Part shown: positions 1 to 10,969 of the stretch, in pieces | Layout: every line of letters starts with the position of its first letter | How positions within the stretch are numbered: the stretch's first letter is position 1 | DNA from: Calliphora vicina | Lineage: Eukaryota; Arthropoda; Insecta; Diptera; Calliphoridae | Direction: 5' to 3' | DNA length: 64,000 nucleotides | NCBI RefSeq assembly: GCF_958450345.1 | Contig: NC_088781.1 | Coordinates: forward strand, 20,117,857 to 20,181,856 | Notes under the pieces: model-generated | What the model saw: only the letters and a program-made list of their open reading frames with translations | Told to the model about the DNA's origin: nothing | Databases searched by the model: none | Program-made: the position numbers and the translations under genes

Positions 1-947
1 ATATCGACATCGAGAACTATATTTTAAACTATTCGTTATACATGTACTTAATCGTTTGATGTATGCATTTCCTTTTTCTAATTTTAATTAATTTGACTGA
101 ACAATTACACCACGTACTATATATTCCTTATTTGGTCATGCCGGCTTTTTTTTCAATTATATACTTTACTTACTAGTTTGGCAAGAGGTAGTTTAAAAGT
201 TTTAATAATCTTTATAATATTTAGTTATATAAAATAAACTTATATTTATATACCCTCTACTACAGTCTATTCATTGTACTGTTTCTAAATTTATTTATAT
301 CAATAAATTGCATTTTGTTAATTTTTTTTCAAAAATCTGATTTTCAAAATACAATTTTAAATTTTTGAAAAGGGCTCCTAAATATTTTTTATATAATTTT
401 AAAATCCTACTGTCAGTTTTCGAGATATTTTCACTTTAAGTTTTCACTGGAAAAATCTATTAGTAGATATCCCTCAGCTGGACTATAATTTAATTCTACA
501 AATTGATCTGCTCAATTAGAATTATAGGGTCGATATTCTGTTCCAAAAATGGTGTTGGACAGTGTTTTAAAATGTTCAGTAGAAGCAAAGAACTATTTTA
601 TTATGAATTACAATGAAACAACTGTACGGATACAACTGTATTTTTTGGCGAAAGATTAGAGAAAATTATAGCCGATTTTTACAGTGGGTAGATATGACCA
701 CTGCACATTGATTTCTTGCAAAAAGTTAAAATTGTGAAATTTTGAGTTGGCGCTCTTTAGAGGAACCATTGCGATATCTCCAATAGACAGTGCTGTCTTT
801 GCTTTAATCGGTAGTTTTTGATCATTATTTATATTGTTATTGTATTTGATATTGACATACTGACTAATCACAAGCATTCATTAATTTTAACTGGATGCCA
901 TTATAAGATAAGTTCACGTAAAAATTAACATTGCTGACTTTGCTATA

Positions 948-1432
948 TATACCCCTTATTATACCCTTTACCATGAGTGGCAAGGGTATTTATAAGTTTG
1001 CCATTCCGTTTGTAATTTCCACATTTTTCATTTGTTTCTGGATCCTTATTGATAGCGGAGTCAATGTCTTTCTGTGTGTTGAAATCAACTTTCCGTAGCC
1101 ACCAAATAACTTACATACATACATGATTCGTACATCAATATATCCGCTATAGAGCTGGTTCGGTTGCTATTTAAAATCGAGAAAATCGGCAATTGTAAGT
1201 CGGACCTAAAACATTGGTAAAATATTTTTTAATCCAAATTTTTTTGTCATCAAATTTGTTTCACTAATAAATAAAAACAAAAAAAAAATTTTTGAAAAAA
1301 ATTAAAAAAATTTCCGATAAAATTTGTTTTCACTAGTGAAATTTATTTTTTTTTTATATTTTATTTACCTAAAAATATTTAAAATTTTTATTTTAAAGTA
1401 TAATTTGGTGAAGGATATATAAGATACGGCCA
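948..1432 (-). repeat. Dispersed repeat family, reverse copy
   Basis: Reverse-complement copy of the repeat also seen at about 31161, 39343, 43119, 48576 and 52396. The tail motif (fixed words around GTAGAAATTACAAACGGAATG and AAGGGTATAAA on the repeat strand) is at the left end. The head motif, ending in a word like ATCTTATATACCCTTCACC, is at about 1405-1432. The interior is a degenerate A/T-homopolymer tract. There is no coding capacity. The family is unnamed here. Confidence 0.6.
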
Positions 1433-1511
1433 ACAAAAATAGACTAAAATAATATTGAATTAATGAACCTAAAACTGCAAATTTACTGTTCCATGTACTA
1501 GTTATTTTATC

Positions 1512-1600
1512 GATGGTTTTAAGATAAGCATATACATTTGACTGGTGTCGAACCACTAACGTCTAGTTTTTCAGTCAAACACACTAGATAGCTGTGCTAA
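1512..1600 (-). other. tRNA-like / tRNA-derived remnant
   Basis: On the minus strand this stretch has a perfect RNA polymerase III B-box word (GGTTCGACACC, about 1541-1551) and an A-box-like word upstream (TAGCACAGCTATCTAGTG). The stems between them do not close into a clean cloverleaf. It is best read as a decayed tRNA pseudogene or the head of a tRNA-derived SINE, not as a working tRNA. Confidence 0.3.
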
Positions 1601-3207
1601 ATGCAAAAGTTCATTACCAACCTGAATAAAAATGAGTAACTACCCTACTAAATAAAATAATATACTGGATAATCACCACTCATTACAAAATAATGTATGT
1701 GGTAACTAGTTGTCATTACCAAAATTCATTCCCACGACAGCCGGTTCTACGCACAGGAATGACCCGAGTTCACTCCGCCATGGGCTGTCAACTCAACAAT
1801 CACTGCTGCTACAACAACAACAACCAAAATTCACAACTGAGTATATTTTGTAATCGGCTTCAGATTAGGGCAAAAATGTCGGTTAAAATTTGGACGTATT
1901 GAGAAACCGAAACCTTTATGAACTAAGATAATGGATCTTAAAAGAAGAAACATGTTTTGAATATAATTAATAGAATACAAAAAACTTGTATTTTATTGGG
2001 AAATATTTAGTTCAAGATGAAAAAAACAATATTAATGACGTCAACAATGTGAAGACAGACTCTAAAATTAAAAGTACATTTCAAAAGTATCGGTTTATTT
2101 CGGATTAGGCCGAATATTAATTTTTTGTTTCAGCCTGAAATAACAATTTCGGTCGTACTCTATAATTTTATCATAAAGGTGATAATAAAAGTAGAGAAAT
2201 ACATATAGATCGGAAACTTTTCTATCAAACTTGTCATAAATTTTGCATAGAGCAAAACCTGAAAAATAAAATTAAGCACTAGATAAGGTAATAATCATGT
2301 AAAGAGGGATTTAATGGCACATCATATTTACTATTAAGGTACTTTAAAGATCTGTGTAAAATAAAATTAATTTCTCCCTTAGAATACTCTAAAGCAGAAG
2401 CGAGATACAATACACAATTAATATTTCGATAAAATCTAATATCTTTCAGCAACACAATTTTTTATAGAGATCTCTTATTAATGTTAGTATGCACGTCTTC
2501 AGCTTTATTGTTTTGTTGCCTTTAATTTATTCCCATTCAAATTCTTAATACTTTCTATATTGATTAATCCATTTATTTAAATACGACTTCATATTTATTT
2601 AAAGTTTTGTTTTATTTCAAAATGGGTTTTTATTGATATTTATAGTGAGATAAACAAAAAATATTTACTTCACAAAAAAAGTCGTCATCACATAGCACAG
2701 CAAAGCAAATATAAAAGTTTAATGACATACTTGTTGTTTTTATATACATATATTATAAATAGTAATGGAATATACATATATTCTATAAATGAGTGCAAAT
2801 TAAATGAATGGAGAATATTTGTTGGTTTTGTTACATGAATAAAGCTGCCAGATGTTGAGCTAGCAGTCATGGAATGGTATTCACTCATACAGTTCGTTAT
2901 TGTATTAGTTTATGGTTTAAGGAAAAAAATTTCGAAATCAAGGACGAAAAATCTTACTGTTGATCGTTTCAAAACGGAATACAACAGTTGAAATCCATTA
3001 ATATTTTTAAATATTTATTTATTATAACGCATAAATAACGATGATTTCATTCAAATAACATTTATTTCCAGGGTATCCAAAAATATGCAACCGAATTTCA
3101 TGGCGATTGGTCCATAATTAGTCATAGCTTCCATATAAGGCCAATAAATTATTAAATAAATTATTGAAATTAAAAAAAAATAATAATTTGCTCAGTGCAG
3201 TGTATTA

Positions 3208-3501
3208 CAGTGCACTCGCGATAATATGAACTAATTTGCAAGATTGTTCATATTTGCAAATGGCATCTAATTTCCATCTACAGCTAAGGAAATCCAAAAA
3301 TTATTAAGCAGTTGAATTAGAATTTAGCCACTACCCTGTTGATTTAGATTTCAACACTGTGTAGATAGATAAAATACGTTAAAAAACAAAAATAAGCTGT
3401 TCATAATTTAAAAAGCTACCTACTACCCTATGGAAGTAAAAAGTGTTTATATTTTGGGGTGTCCATATATTGGGATATTCATATTATCGCGAGTGCACTG
3501 T
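3208..3501. mobile_element. MITE with 23-bp perfect TIRs, TA target site (pogo/Tc1-mariner type)
   Basis: The element begins CAGTGCACTCGCGATAATAT and ends with the exact reverse complement. The inverted match runs 25 bp when the flanking TA dinucleotides at 3206-3207 and 3502-3503 are included. A TA duplication and a CAG-starting TIR are typical of pogo/Tigger-type Tc1-mariner elements. At 294 bp with no transposase it is non-autonomous. Confidence 0.75.
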
Positions 3502-4268
3502 ATATGGTCGCGGTTGACCGACCATACTTTCTTACTTGTTTATATTTTAAGCTCGTATTTTTCAGTTTTTAAGTGGATATTTTATGCACATAATGCACTT
3601 TTTAAAGCATATTTTTGGTTGCCTTGCTCATCACATTCAACAACATTTTACGAAAATTTTATTATCGCTTTTAAATCATAACCATTATATAAAATCTCTA
3701 CGATTCAATGTCATATGCAAAATCGCAAGAACAAAGTTTAATCTGGCAGCTAGCTTAGCTATCTTTACTCTACTACTTGAAATAAAAACTCTATTCTCCA
3801 TAAATATTACTCATTTGTTACTCACACATTTTCATTCTATAGATTTTATCGATACTACGACACAACTATATTTTTTTTTTTATACGAAAATAGTAGAGAG
3901 TATGACACAATGTTATGATTTTTTTCCAACATTTATTTCTGTTTTGGCACTTTGTCTAGTAACGTTGCTTAGTAAAGACCAAGTGAAAAAAATTAATATA
4001 CGACAACAGTTTGTTTAACAAATTAATAATCAATTGGCAAAAAGTTATATAAAAAAAGAAGATTGTTTGTATTGATTTTAGTTATTTACAATTTTTACTA
4101 TCGATTTAAAAACTTTTTTAAATTATTTTTTGCTGCCTTGTGATTTCTTTTTTTCCTCTAATCATTATTTGTAGCTGGCATTGTTAAAATAGCAAAAAAC
4201 ATTGTGTGTGACAAGTTTAATTAATTGAATTATGTGTTTGTATTTTTTTTTTTTGGCTTAAATTTCAG

Positions 4269-7200
4269 CATCTGATATAGAGCAATTGAATAAGTTTTCT
4301 TGTGGCGGTTATAGTGATGAAACAACAATTGTTTATTTAGTACATCCTTGTCATATTTTGTCAGCATTGGAGGTAAGTTTTGGGATAATGTAAATGAAGA
4401 TTGTTTAAGGGTTTTCCTAGATTGTAAGCAAGTTATTTAACCATATGCTTAAATAACTTCAAAAATATATGTATAAATAAGTCTGTGTAAATGTTGTTGA
4501 AGTTGTATACAATGACTCATTGTAAAGAGTTTATGCAATTATTTCCATGCACTCTAATAATAGACAGAGTTATTTATTTTCTATTTTCATATCGTATTTT
4601 AATCCTTCGAGAATTTTATTATGGAATGTTACCAAAATCGATCGATAATATTCGAGATATGAAATGGAAATCGATTTTGGAAACGAAACGTTTTGAAATC
4701 GACAAAGGTTGTAATTTATTACTTTCGTTTTGTGTATTGTTAAAATATCCAATTTGATTCTTCTCCGTATGTTTTTATCACATTTGTTGACTAAAGTCAT
4801 ATGGAACTAAAAGGAAATAATCAGATATGTAATGAAAATGTAGCGTTTTCAAAACAAACAATTGGAAAGGTGTGATGAATTCGATTTCAACAATTGTTTT
4901 ATTTATTTTATTTATTTATTTTCATTTATTTAGAATCAAGCCCTTAGGGCCAAATATGATTCATATTCCACTCAGAAAAAATTAATTACATAAAATTAAA
5001 AAATTTATACATAGTAAGAATAGAAATTAAATACTAAAATTTTTTTAAAAAAAATATAATAATCAATAAAAAAAAAAATTATAACAGTATTAGGTAATAT
5101 GCAAAGGGGGGAAAAAAAAAAAAAAAATAGAAGCAAAGAAGCAAATTTACAAACTTTGTTCAAAATATTGTTTCAGTCTACGCTTAAATGTTTGATTCGA
5201 AAAAGAAAAACATTTTAATTTTATGGGAAGAGGATTCCACACCCGTAAGACTCTCACGTGAAGTGATCTTTCATAAATGGAAGAGGCTATACGGTGACAC
5301 ACTATCTGTGGGTTTCTACTAGATCGCGAAAATTGGAAACTATCTACAATATACCTCGGACAATTCATCATAATAGTTTTACGGAATAGTAACAGTATTC
5401 TTAATTTAATGAAATCTTCAAATGTAAACCCAATAAAATCCATAACATAGGGAGAGACATGAGTTCTAATTCTCAATCGGTAAATAAATCTGATAATACG
5501 ATTAAATGTAAGTTGGATTCTCCTCAAGAATGTACTGTTGGTGCCTGAATATATCTCCAAGGCATACATCAATTGTGACATTAGGAGAGCATTTGCAACA
5601 TTCCTCCTAATACGAAATGGAAGGTACAGATCAAGTGAATATAATCTTCTGATGGTACCATTCACACGTGCGCAAACATAATCAATATGTTTCGAAAAAT
5701 TCAGTCCTCGGTCTAAATAAACCCCCAAGCACTTCATTTCATCCACAAATTGTAAACCAACTCCATTCATAGATATATGGAAATCTTCAGCATCACATCC
5801 AAAACACATAGCTTTAGACTTATCAGTATTAATATTAAAACCATTATCCTCCATCCACCGAGAAATTAACCCTAAGTAAAAATTAACATTATTCTCCAAA
5901 ACATCACGGTTATTCGATGCAAACAAAATCTGAATATCATCAGCATATATAAAAGATTCAAAAGAAGTAACATCAAAAATATTAACAAAGTCATTGATAT
6001 AAATCATGAACAACAATGGACCAATTACCGAACCCTGGGGTACTCCACTCAAAACCTCTAAAGCATATGACTTCGTACCACACACTTCAACGTACTGCTT
6101 CCTCCCAGACAGATATGATTGCATCAACTTACATGAACATCTGGAAAATTTGAACATGTCACACAACTTTAAAATTAACCTTGAATGTAGTACCCTGTCA
6201 AATGCCTTCGACAAATCCAGTGAAACCAATACACTCATTTTCCTCTCATTAATTTTCCGTCGTATTGAATCTGTAAGTCCACCAAGTAGAGCAGTAGTAC
6301 TATACTTTCGTCTAAACCCAGACTGATTGACATGTAATAACTCGTTCTGATCTATATAAAGCATAATTTGGTCCTTCATAATATGTTCAACAATTTTAGA
6401 AAGAATTGGAACCATAGAAATTGGACGTAGGTTTTCAATCGAATTAGAATTTGCCTCCTTCCTAATCGGTGCCACTCGTGCAATTTTCCAGATCGAAGGA
6501 TATTTAGAGGTAGTAAATATTGTGTTAACAATATGCGTAAGAGAAGGACTTATGTAAGGGAAAATAATCTTGATAAATTTCAGAGGTAAACCATCGTGTC
6601 CCGAAGCATTTGAACGGATCTTACATAGCGCCGAGTAAACTTCGTATTCATCAACTCCACGAAAAGAGAAAGAATTCTCATTAAGAAAGTTTAGATCAGT
6701 TAACGAAACTACCGGCCATTCATAAGACTGGTTCGAAATAAAAAACCGATTGATATCGCATGGATCCACGTTATCTACTTCATCCTTACATTTAATACAT
6801 CCATTTTCCCTTAATAAATTCCACATCTGTCTATTATTCCAGCTAATTCAAGCTCAGAGGTCAAATATTAAATAATTTAACAGGATTTGAAGAAGAAATG
6901 TGATACGAATTAATTCAAAAGTATAAAAATTAGTGATTACAAAACGAAAATATTAAATATATCACATAATTTTTCGTTTTCACATAGCTTAGTTTTCGAA
7001 ATCGATACCAGAATAACCTACTAGTTAAAAATAAATACGATCAATTTCTATCATAAAACTGATAAATCGCTTTCTTTTTCGAAATTTTTTTTATGCAAAT
7101 TTCCAATATTGTTCGGACATATTGTCCGAATAGTTTTTTTTTAAGATTTTCCCTATTAATTGGCCAAATTCTAATAAAAGAAGTACCTAATCGAATATTC

Positions 7201-7520
7201 AAACGAACAAAAAATTGTACATTTCGCAAAAAAAAGAAATATGTTTTCTATTAAATTTTTAAAATAAATTTAATTATCGTTTATTGATAATTATTTAAAA
7301 AAAATATTTTTTTTTAAAGATTTTAGGTTTTCGTGTTGTAGCATCCTCCTCCACAGCGGTTAAACAAGATTATAACGAGTATATGTGGACAATGCGTAAA
7401 GAGTTTACCGAACCAGAACCACTAGAAACCGAATCAGCCGTTGTAAGAGAAAATCTTTCAAATATCGGAAGGGAAGCAGCTAGTTTAGGCAACTACCACA
7501 AAGTACACTCACCCGAATAA
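4269..7520 (+). CDS. GFRP-like protein A (5' exon missing), interrupted by a LINE in its intron
   Basis: Two exons are visible: 4269-4372 (acceptor tttcag, donor gtaagt, entered with two carried bases, leaving in phase 0) and 7320-7520 (acceptor after tttaaag, stop TAA 7518-7520). Joined across the intron they read ...HILSALE then ILGFRVVASS...YMWTMRKEF. The leucine-rich helix, the GFRVV strand and the terminal W-x-x-(R/H)KE match the end of GTP cyclohydrolase I feedback regulatory protein. In other animals that protein forms pentamers that modulate GTP cyclohydrolase I, the first enzyme of tetrahydrobiopterin synthesis. After the normal GFRP end there is an extra acidic tail of about 28 residues. 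The first exon was not found. The 2.9-kb intron carries a LINE on the opposite strand. A second GFRP-like gene follows 245 bp downstream. The family assignment rests on a remembered alignment; binding to the enzyme is untested. Confidence 0.6.
4898..6870 (-). mobile_element. 5'-truncated non-LTR retrotransposon (LINE)
   Basis: The element lies antisense in the intron of GFRP-like gene A. On the minus strand it runs from about 6870 through a reverse transcriptase ORF to a 3' UTR ending in an AAATAA-type tail (about 4898-4925). No endonuclease domain or ORF1 precedes the RT, so it is a typical 5'-truncated copy. Possible diverged target duplications (gatttcaacaa on the left, gatttgaagaa on the right) flank it. 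Confidence 0.75.
5147..6826 (-). CDS. LINE reverse transcriptase (ORF2 C-terminal part)
   Basis: 559-residue open frame without internal stops. RT signatures appear in order: the SGFR block, the LDLSKAFD catalytic block, SYLSGRKQYV, GVPQGSVIGPLLF, and the YADD active site at roughly residue 290-300. A thumb and a C-terminal region with the usual HVSPYV/W-x-PLP-type ending follow. It resembles the jockey/CR1-like group of insect LINEs, but the clade is not assigned with certainty. The N-terminal endonuclease is absent, so the methionine at 6826 is probably not a natural start. The intact frame suggests a fairly recent insertion. Confidence 0.85.
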   Translation of the reverse strand: MWNLLRENGCIKCKDEVDNVDPCDINRFFISNQSYEWPVVSLTDLNFLNENSFSFRGVDEYEVYSALCKIRSNASGHDGLPLKFIKIIFPYISPSLTHIVNTIFTTSKYPSIWKIARVAPIRKEANSNSIENLRPISMVPILSKIVEHIMKDQIMLYIDQNELLHVNQSGFRRKYSTTALLGGLTDSIRRKINERKMSVLVSLDLSKAFDRVLHSRLILKLCDMFKFSRCSCKLMQSYLSGRKQYVEVCGTKSYALEVLSGVPQGSVIGPLLFMIYINDFVNIFDVTSFESFIYADDIQILFASNNRDVLENNVNFYLGLISRWMEDNGFNINTDKSKAMCFGCDAEDFHISMNGVGLQFVDEMKCLGVYLDRGLNFSKHIDYVCARVNGTIRRLYSLDLYLPFRIRRNVANALLMSQLMYALEIYSGTNSTFLRRIQLTFNRIIRFIYRLRIRTHVSPYVMDFIGFTFEDFIKLRILLLFRKTIMMNCPRYIVDSFQFSRSSRNPQIVCHRIASSIYERSLHVRVLRVWNPLPIKLKCFSFSNQTFKRRLKQYFEQSL

Positions 7521-7765
7521 ATTGTAAAGTACTTGATATCAAATTTTTTAGTACCATTTTTCTACTCTACTCTCAAACCTCCAACCCTTGTCCTCAAACT
7601 CCAAAGCCAAGTTTGTTACCAAAAAAAAAAAAAAACAAGAATCCTATCGAAAAAAACGTTTTTAATTCTTTATACTAAAAAAAGTAATTTTAAAGAAATA
7701 TTCTCGTTGTCTCTTTTGCTACTCCTTAACTGAACGAGTAAAGAGAGAGTGTTGTTTGTCTTCAA

Positions 7766-8206
7766 ATGGAAATGGAATCTGATCAAACTAACAATACTAA
7801 TAATACCGCCACAACATTAACCGCTAATCCCAGTGTTAATCCTCCAAATATACAACAAATTGCATCATCCGCCAATTTGGTAAATAATCAATGTGTTGCC
7901 ACAGCCCCAGCTACAGCTAATGTAGTTACCATTCCCGTACCCATTGTACATAACGAAGGCACTTATGCTTATATAACCGTTAAAGGTTCATTACATGATC
8001 GTTCTTGTTCTGTTTTTGGCTTGAATGATACTGAAATACAGGCGCTATCGAAACGTTTTGAGAACAGTGTTAAGCCCGTGGTGAATGGTGTAATGGTATC
8101 AACTCCTCCACTTGTAATGCTAAATACCTTGGCACAATTGAGTTATAAAGTTGTATGCAGTTGTGGCGAAGCTGAAATTTGTTGGACTATGCAACGTGAA
8201 ATCTAA
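7766..8206 (+). CDS. GFRP-like protein B (intronless)
   Basis: 146 residues in a single exon. The start codon 7766-7768 has a good animal context (caaATGG), and AATAAA follows at 8226-8231. Residues 1-65 are a low-complexity Asn/Thr/Ala-rich leader. Residues 66-146 match the GFRP fold: an initial TYAYITVKGS strand, a PP pair before a leucine helix (LVMLNTLAQL), the strand YKVVCSCG, and a terminal CWTMQREI equivalent to the GFRP end W-x-x-HKE. The family normally regulates GTP cyclohydrolase I and hence pteridine/tetrahydrobiopterin output. It sits 245 bp after GFRP-like gene A on the same strand and lacks the intron that A has in the conserved domain. A retrocopy or tandem duplicate with intron loss are both possible. 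Family call fairly firm, function inferred. Confidence 0.65.
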   Translation: MEMESDQTNNTNNTATTLTANPSVNPPNIQQIASSANLVNNQCVATAPATANVVTIPVPIVHNEGTYAYITVKGSLHDRSCSVFGLNDTEIQALSKRFENSVKPVVNGVMVSTPPLVMLNTLAQLSYKVVCSCGEAEICWTMQREI

Positions 8207-8451
8207 ACTTTAACCATAAAAACAGAATAAAATCAATAATAAAAAAAGGAAAAAGACATTGAAAAAAAAAATTATATTCTATAAAAATTCTATCAATATC
8301 AAGCATATTTACGTGTGTCGTATCTTCTAACTGAAACTTGAAAAAAACTGTTTAGATTTTCTTAATGTGTTTTTTTCTTTCTTAAATAAAATAAAAATTT
8401 ATATAATTAAAACTTTAAAGAAGCAAGTAACTTTAAATAACAAACAATAAA

Positions 8452-9967
8452 ATGGATCGTCATAAAGCTGATTGTTGCAAATGCCACAAGTATGTACACC
8501 CAGCCCAGCAGTCATTAAGTGATATGGATTTTGATCGTGGCATTTGGAATGCAGGTTAGTACATGCATCTTAACAAATCTTGTCAGTTGGGTGTTAGTGT
8601 ATTTTTATTCATCTATTTTTACTTTTTAGTCATTTACAATGAAGTTGAACGCGTTAAAGACTTTATAGCCAAAGGCAAAACAATGGAACGTGATAATTGT
8701 GATTACACGGCGTTACATTATGCTGCGCGTAATGGTAATGTGGAAATTTGTAAATTACTTTTGAATGAGGGAAAAGCTGATATTAATGCCGTCACCAAAG
8801 GTGGCGCTACAGCATTACATCGTGCTGCTATGATGGGTAAGTTTGATTTGTGTGTATTATGTATGTATTCTGGATCTTTATAGATGGCGGAGTTTATACT
8901 AAAATGTCCATTTTATACTAAAATGTCCATTTTATACTAAAATGTCCATTTTATACTAAAATGTCCATTTTATACTAAAATGTCCATTTTATACTAAAAT
9001 GTCCATTTTATACTAAAATGTCCATTTTATACTAAAATGTCCATTTTATACTAAAATTTCAATGTTTTACTAAAATTGAAATTTTATACTAAAATTGAAA
9101 TTTTATACTAAAATTTAAATTTTATACTAAATTTTCAATTTTATACTAAATTTTCAATTTTATACTAAATTTTCAATTCTATACCAAAATTTCAATTTTA
9201 CACCAAAATTTCAATTTTACACTAAAATTTCAATTTACACCAAAATTACAGCATTTCTGAAGAAGAAATTTTCTTCTAATTTCAAAAATAATATTAGAAC
9301 AAATATCGAATTATCTAAAACTGTTTACTTTGACTCCTTACTTTAAAAACGCTTTTTGTATTTAAATTTTACACTAAAATTTCGATTTTATTCACTTTAA
9401 ATTACATTTGTTCCAATTTCAAAAATAATATTAGAAAAAATATTGAATTATCTAAAACTGTTTATTTTAAACCTTTTTGTACTTTTTTTGTTCTAATGTA
9501 TTGGTAGGCGAATAGAGAGATTTTAATTTGTGTGCATGTATGGGTAATATAAGAAATATAAAATATCCACAATATCAAGTAACTGATTGAAATATTTGTA
9601 TTTTTACTCTCTATTACTCTCTATTGTTTACATTCGGGTTGTTTACGTGTAAAATTGACGAAAATCTTCGTAATCTGAACAATATGAACGCCTACCACTG
9701 TTCTAATGTTATATTTAATATTTTTTTTTAGGTCATCTAAATGTTGTTAAACTACTGATTGATTTAAAGGCCAATATCGAGTTAAAAGACGAAGACGGCC
9801 AGACTGTATTACATCGGTCGGCAGCTCGTGGTCACTTAGATGTTAGTAAACTATTAATTGAAAATCAACCAAATCTCAAAGAAGTCCAAGATAACAAAGA
9901 TAAAATACCATTTGAATATTTAGCAAAAAATGCAAATGATGATTTTAAAATATTGCTTAAACCTTAG
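8452..9967 (+). CDS. Ankrd39: Ankyrin repeat protein, ANKRD39 orthologue
   Basis: Three exons: 8452-8554, 8630-8836 and 9732-9967, giving 181 residues (human ANKRD39 is about 183). All splice phases close: gttagt and gtaagt donors, ag acceptors. The N-terminus has a Cys/His cluster (CCKCHKYVHP) followed by MDFDRGIWNA, the ANKRD39 signature before the repeats. Three to four ankyrin repeats follow, with TALHYAARNGN, TALHRAAMMGH and TVLHRSAARGH helices. The product should be a small soluble scaffold; no biochemical role is evident. AATAAA lies at 10198-10203. Intron 2 (895 bp) holds a 19-bp minisatellite. Confidence 0.9.
8893..9245. repeat. 19-bp minisatellite in ANKRD39 intron 2
   Basis: Tandem copies of a 19-bp unit (ttatactaaaatgtccatt). 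About eight units are near-perfect from 8893 to about 9050. Roughly ten diverged units (…aaaattgaaatt, …aaattttcaatt) then run to about 9245. Homogenised copies at one end and decayed copies at the other suggest recent expansion at the 5' edge. Confidence 0.9.
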
Positions 9968-10969
9968 AGAAAATTTAAAAGAAAATCGAACACAAACAAA
10001 CCAACTTATAAATTTGAAACAATATTAACCCCCTTTTTAAATATACTAAAAAACTAAAGTAAGTGCATTTGAGAAAAAAAAAATATTTTCGTTTTTTTTA
10101 TAAACTTTAAAAGTGTTTTTATGATGAATATAAATGAAAAGAGAAAAAACAACAAACAATATTATAAAATATATCTCTACCAATACATACCATACAAAAT
10201 AAAGTCAATATATTATTAAGTCTACATTTGTTTTGTTTCTTACTTTAACAATTATTATTTTTTTTTTTTTAATTATTGTTCTTTTGTTTTTTATTTAGTT
10301 GTCTTGTAATTGTTGTAACATTTAAGATAAACTTTTTGGTTTTGCTTTTAAAATTGTTTATTTTCTTAAAAGTAAACTTTCTAGGGGTTTTCTCTAAAAC
10401 TATATTTTCTACCAACAAAATAGTTTTGGTATAATGTTGTGTACTTTTATATCGGAATAACTATTGTAGTTGTATGTTTTTCATTTAGTTTCTAAAAATT
10501 TCTAAGAAATATTACTATTTATTTTTAAATATGGTTTAAATATTTCAGTAAATATATTTTTTAGTTTTTCTTTTATTTTCTTTTTGTTTCTTTGTTTTTC
10601 CTTCGTTAATGTTAACAACCAAATAAATATTTTGAGTAAACAAAAACAATTTATTATATAAAAAAATAAAATCATAAACATTTAACATATATTTAAATTA
10701 TCATTATAAAAATATATCCTGGAAAAATAGTATTTGTTTAACAAAGTAAAGAGTAAAAATGAAGATATAAATAAACATTATTTTAAATATTAAGAAGTAT
10801 TATAAAAAAAAATATCAAAATATTTTTCTTTTTTTTTCCTTTTTTAAAAATGTTGCAAAAAAATAAATATATATAATATATACTTAAAAACTATTATCTG
10901 TATTATTGAGAATTTTGAATAATCGTGTTCAAAATGTTTTTATTTGTATGTGTGTGTGTGAGTAGTTTT
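9968..10969. other. Convergent 3' intergenic region
   Basis: AT-rich stretch between the convergent ANKRD39 and ankyrin/SOCS genes. It contains the ANKRD39 AATAAA (10198-10203) and a reverse-strand AATAAA near 10939-10944. No exon or RNA gene was recognised. Confidence 0.6.

Larger units (their letters stand above)
1..3205. other. Intergenic, repeat-rich, no gene recognised
   Basis: AT-rich DNA with no convincing exon on either strand. It contains a reverse copy of the dispersed repeat (about 948-1432) and a tRNA-like remnant (about 1512-1600), each listed separately. The first exon of the GFRP-like gene that follows should lie upstream of 4269 on the + strand. I searched for a methionine-started exon with a donor and GFRP-like residues and found none, so it may lie outside the window. 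Confidence 0.6.

Noticed and set aside
3430..4018. Two overlapping + strand open frames upstream of the GFRP-like exon, considered as its first exon
   Set aside because: No GFRP-like residues, no donor in a compatible phase, and the first frame begins within the MITE arms. Hydrophobic composition is that of AT-rich random sequence.
7041..7229. 62-codon minus-strand frame next to the GFRP A last exon
   Set aside because: No similarity, AT-rich, within the intron.
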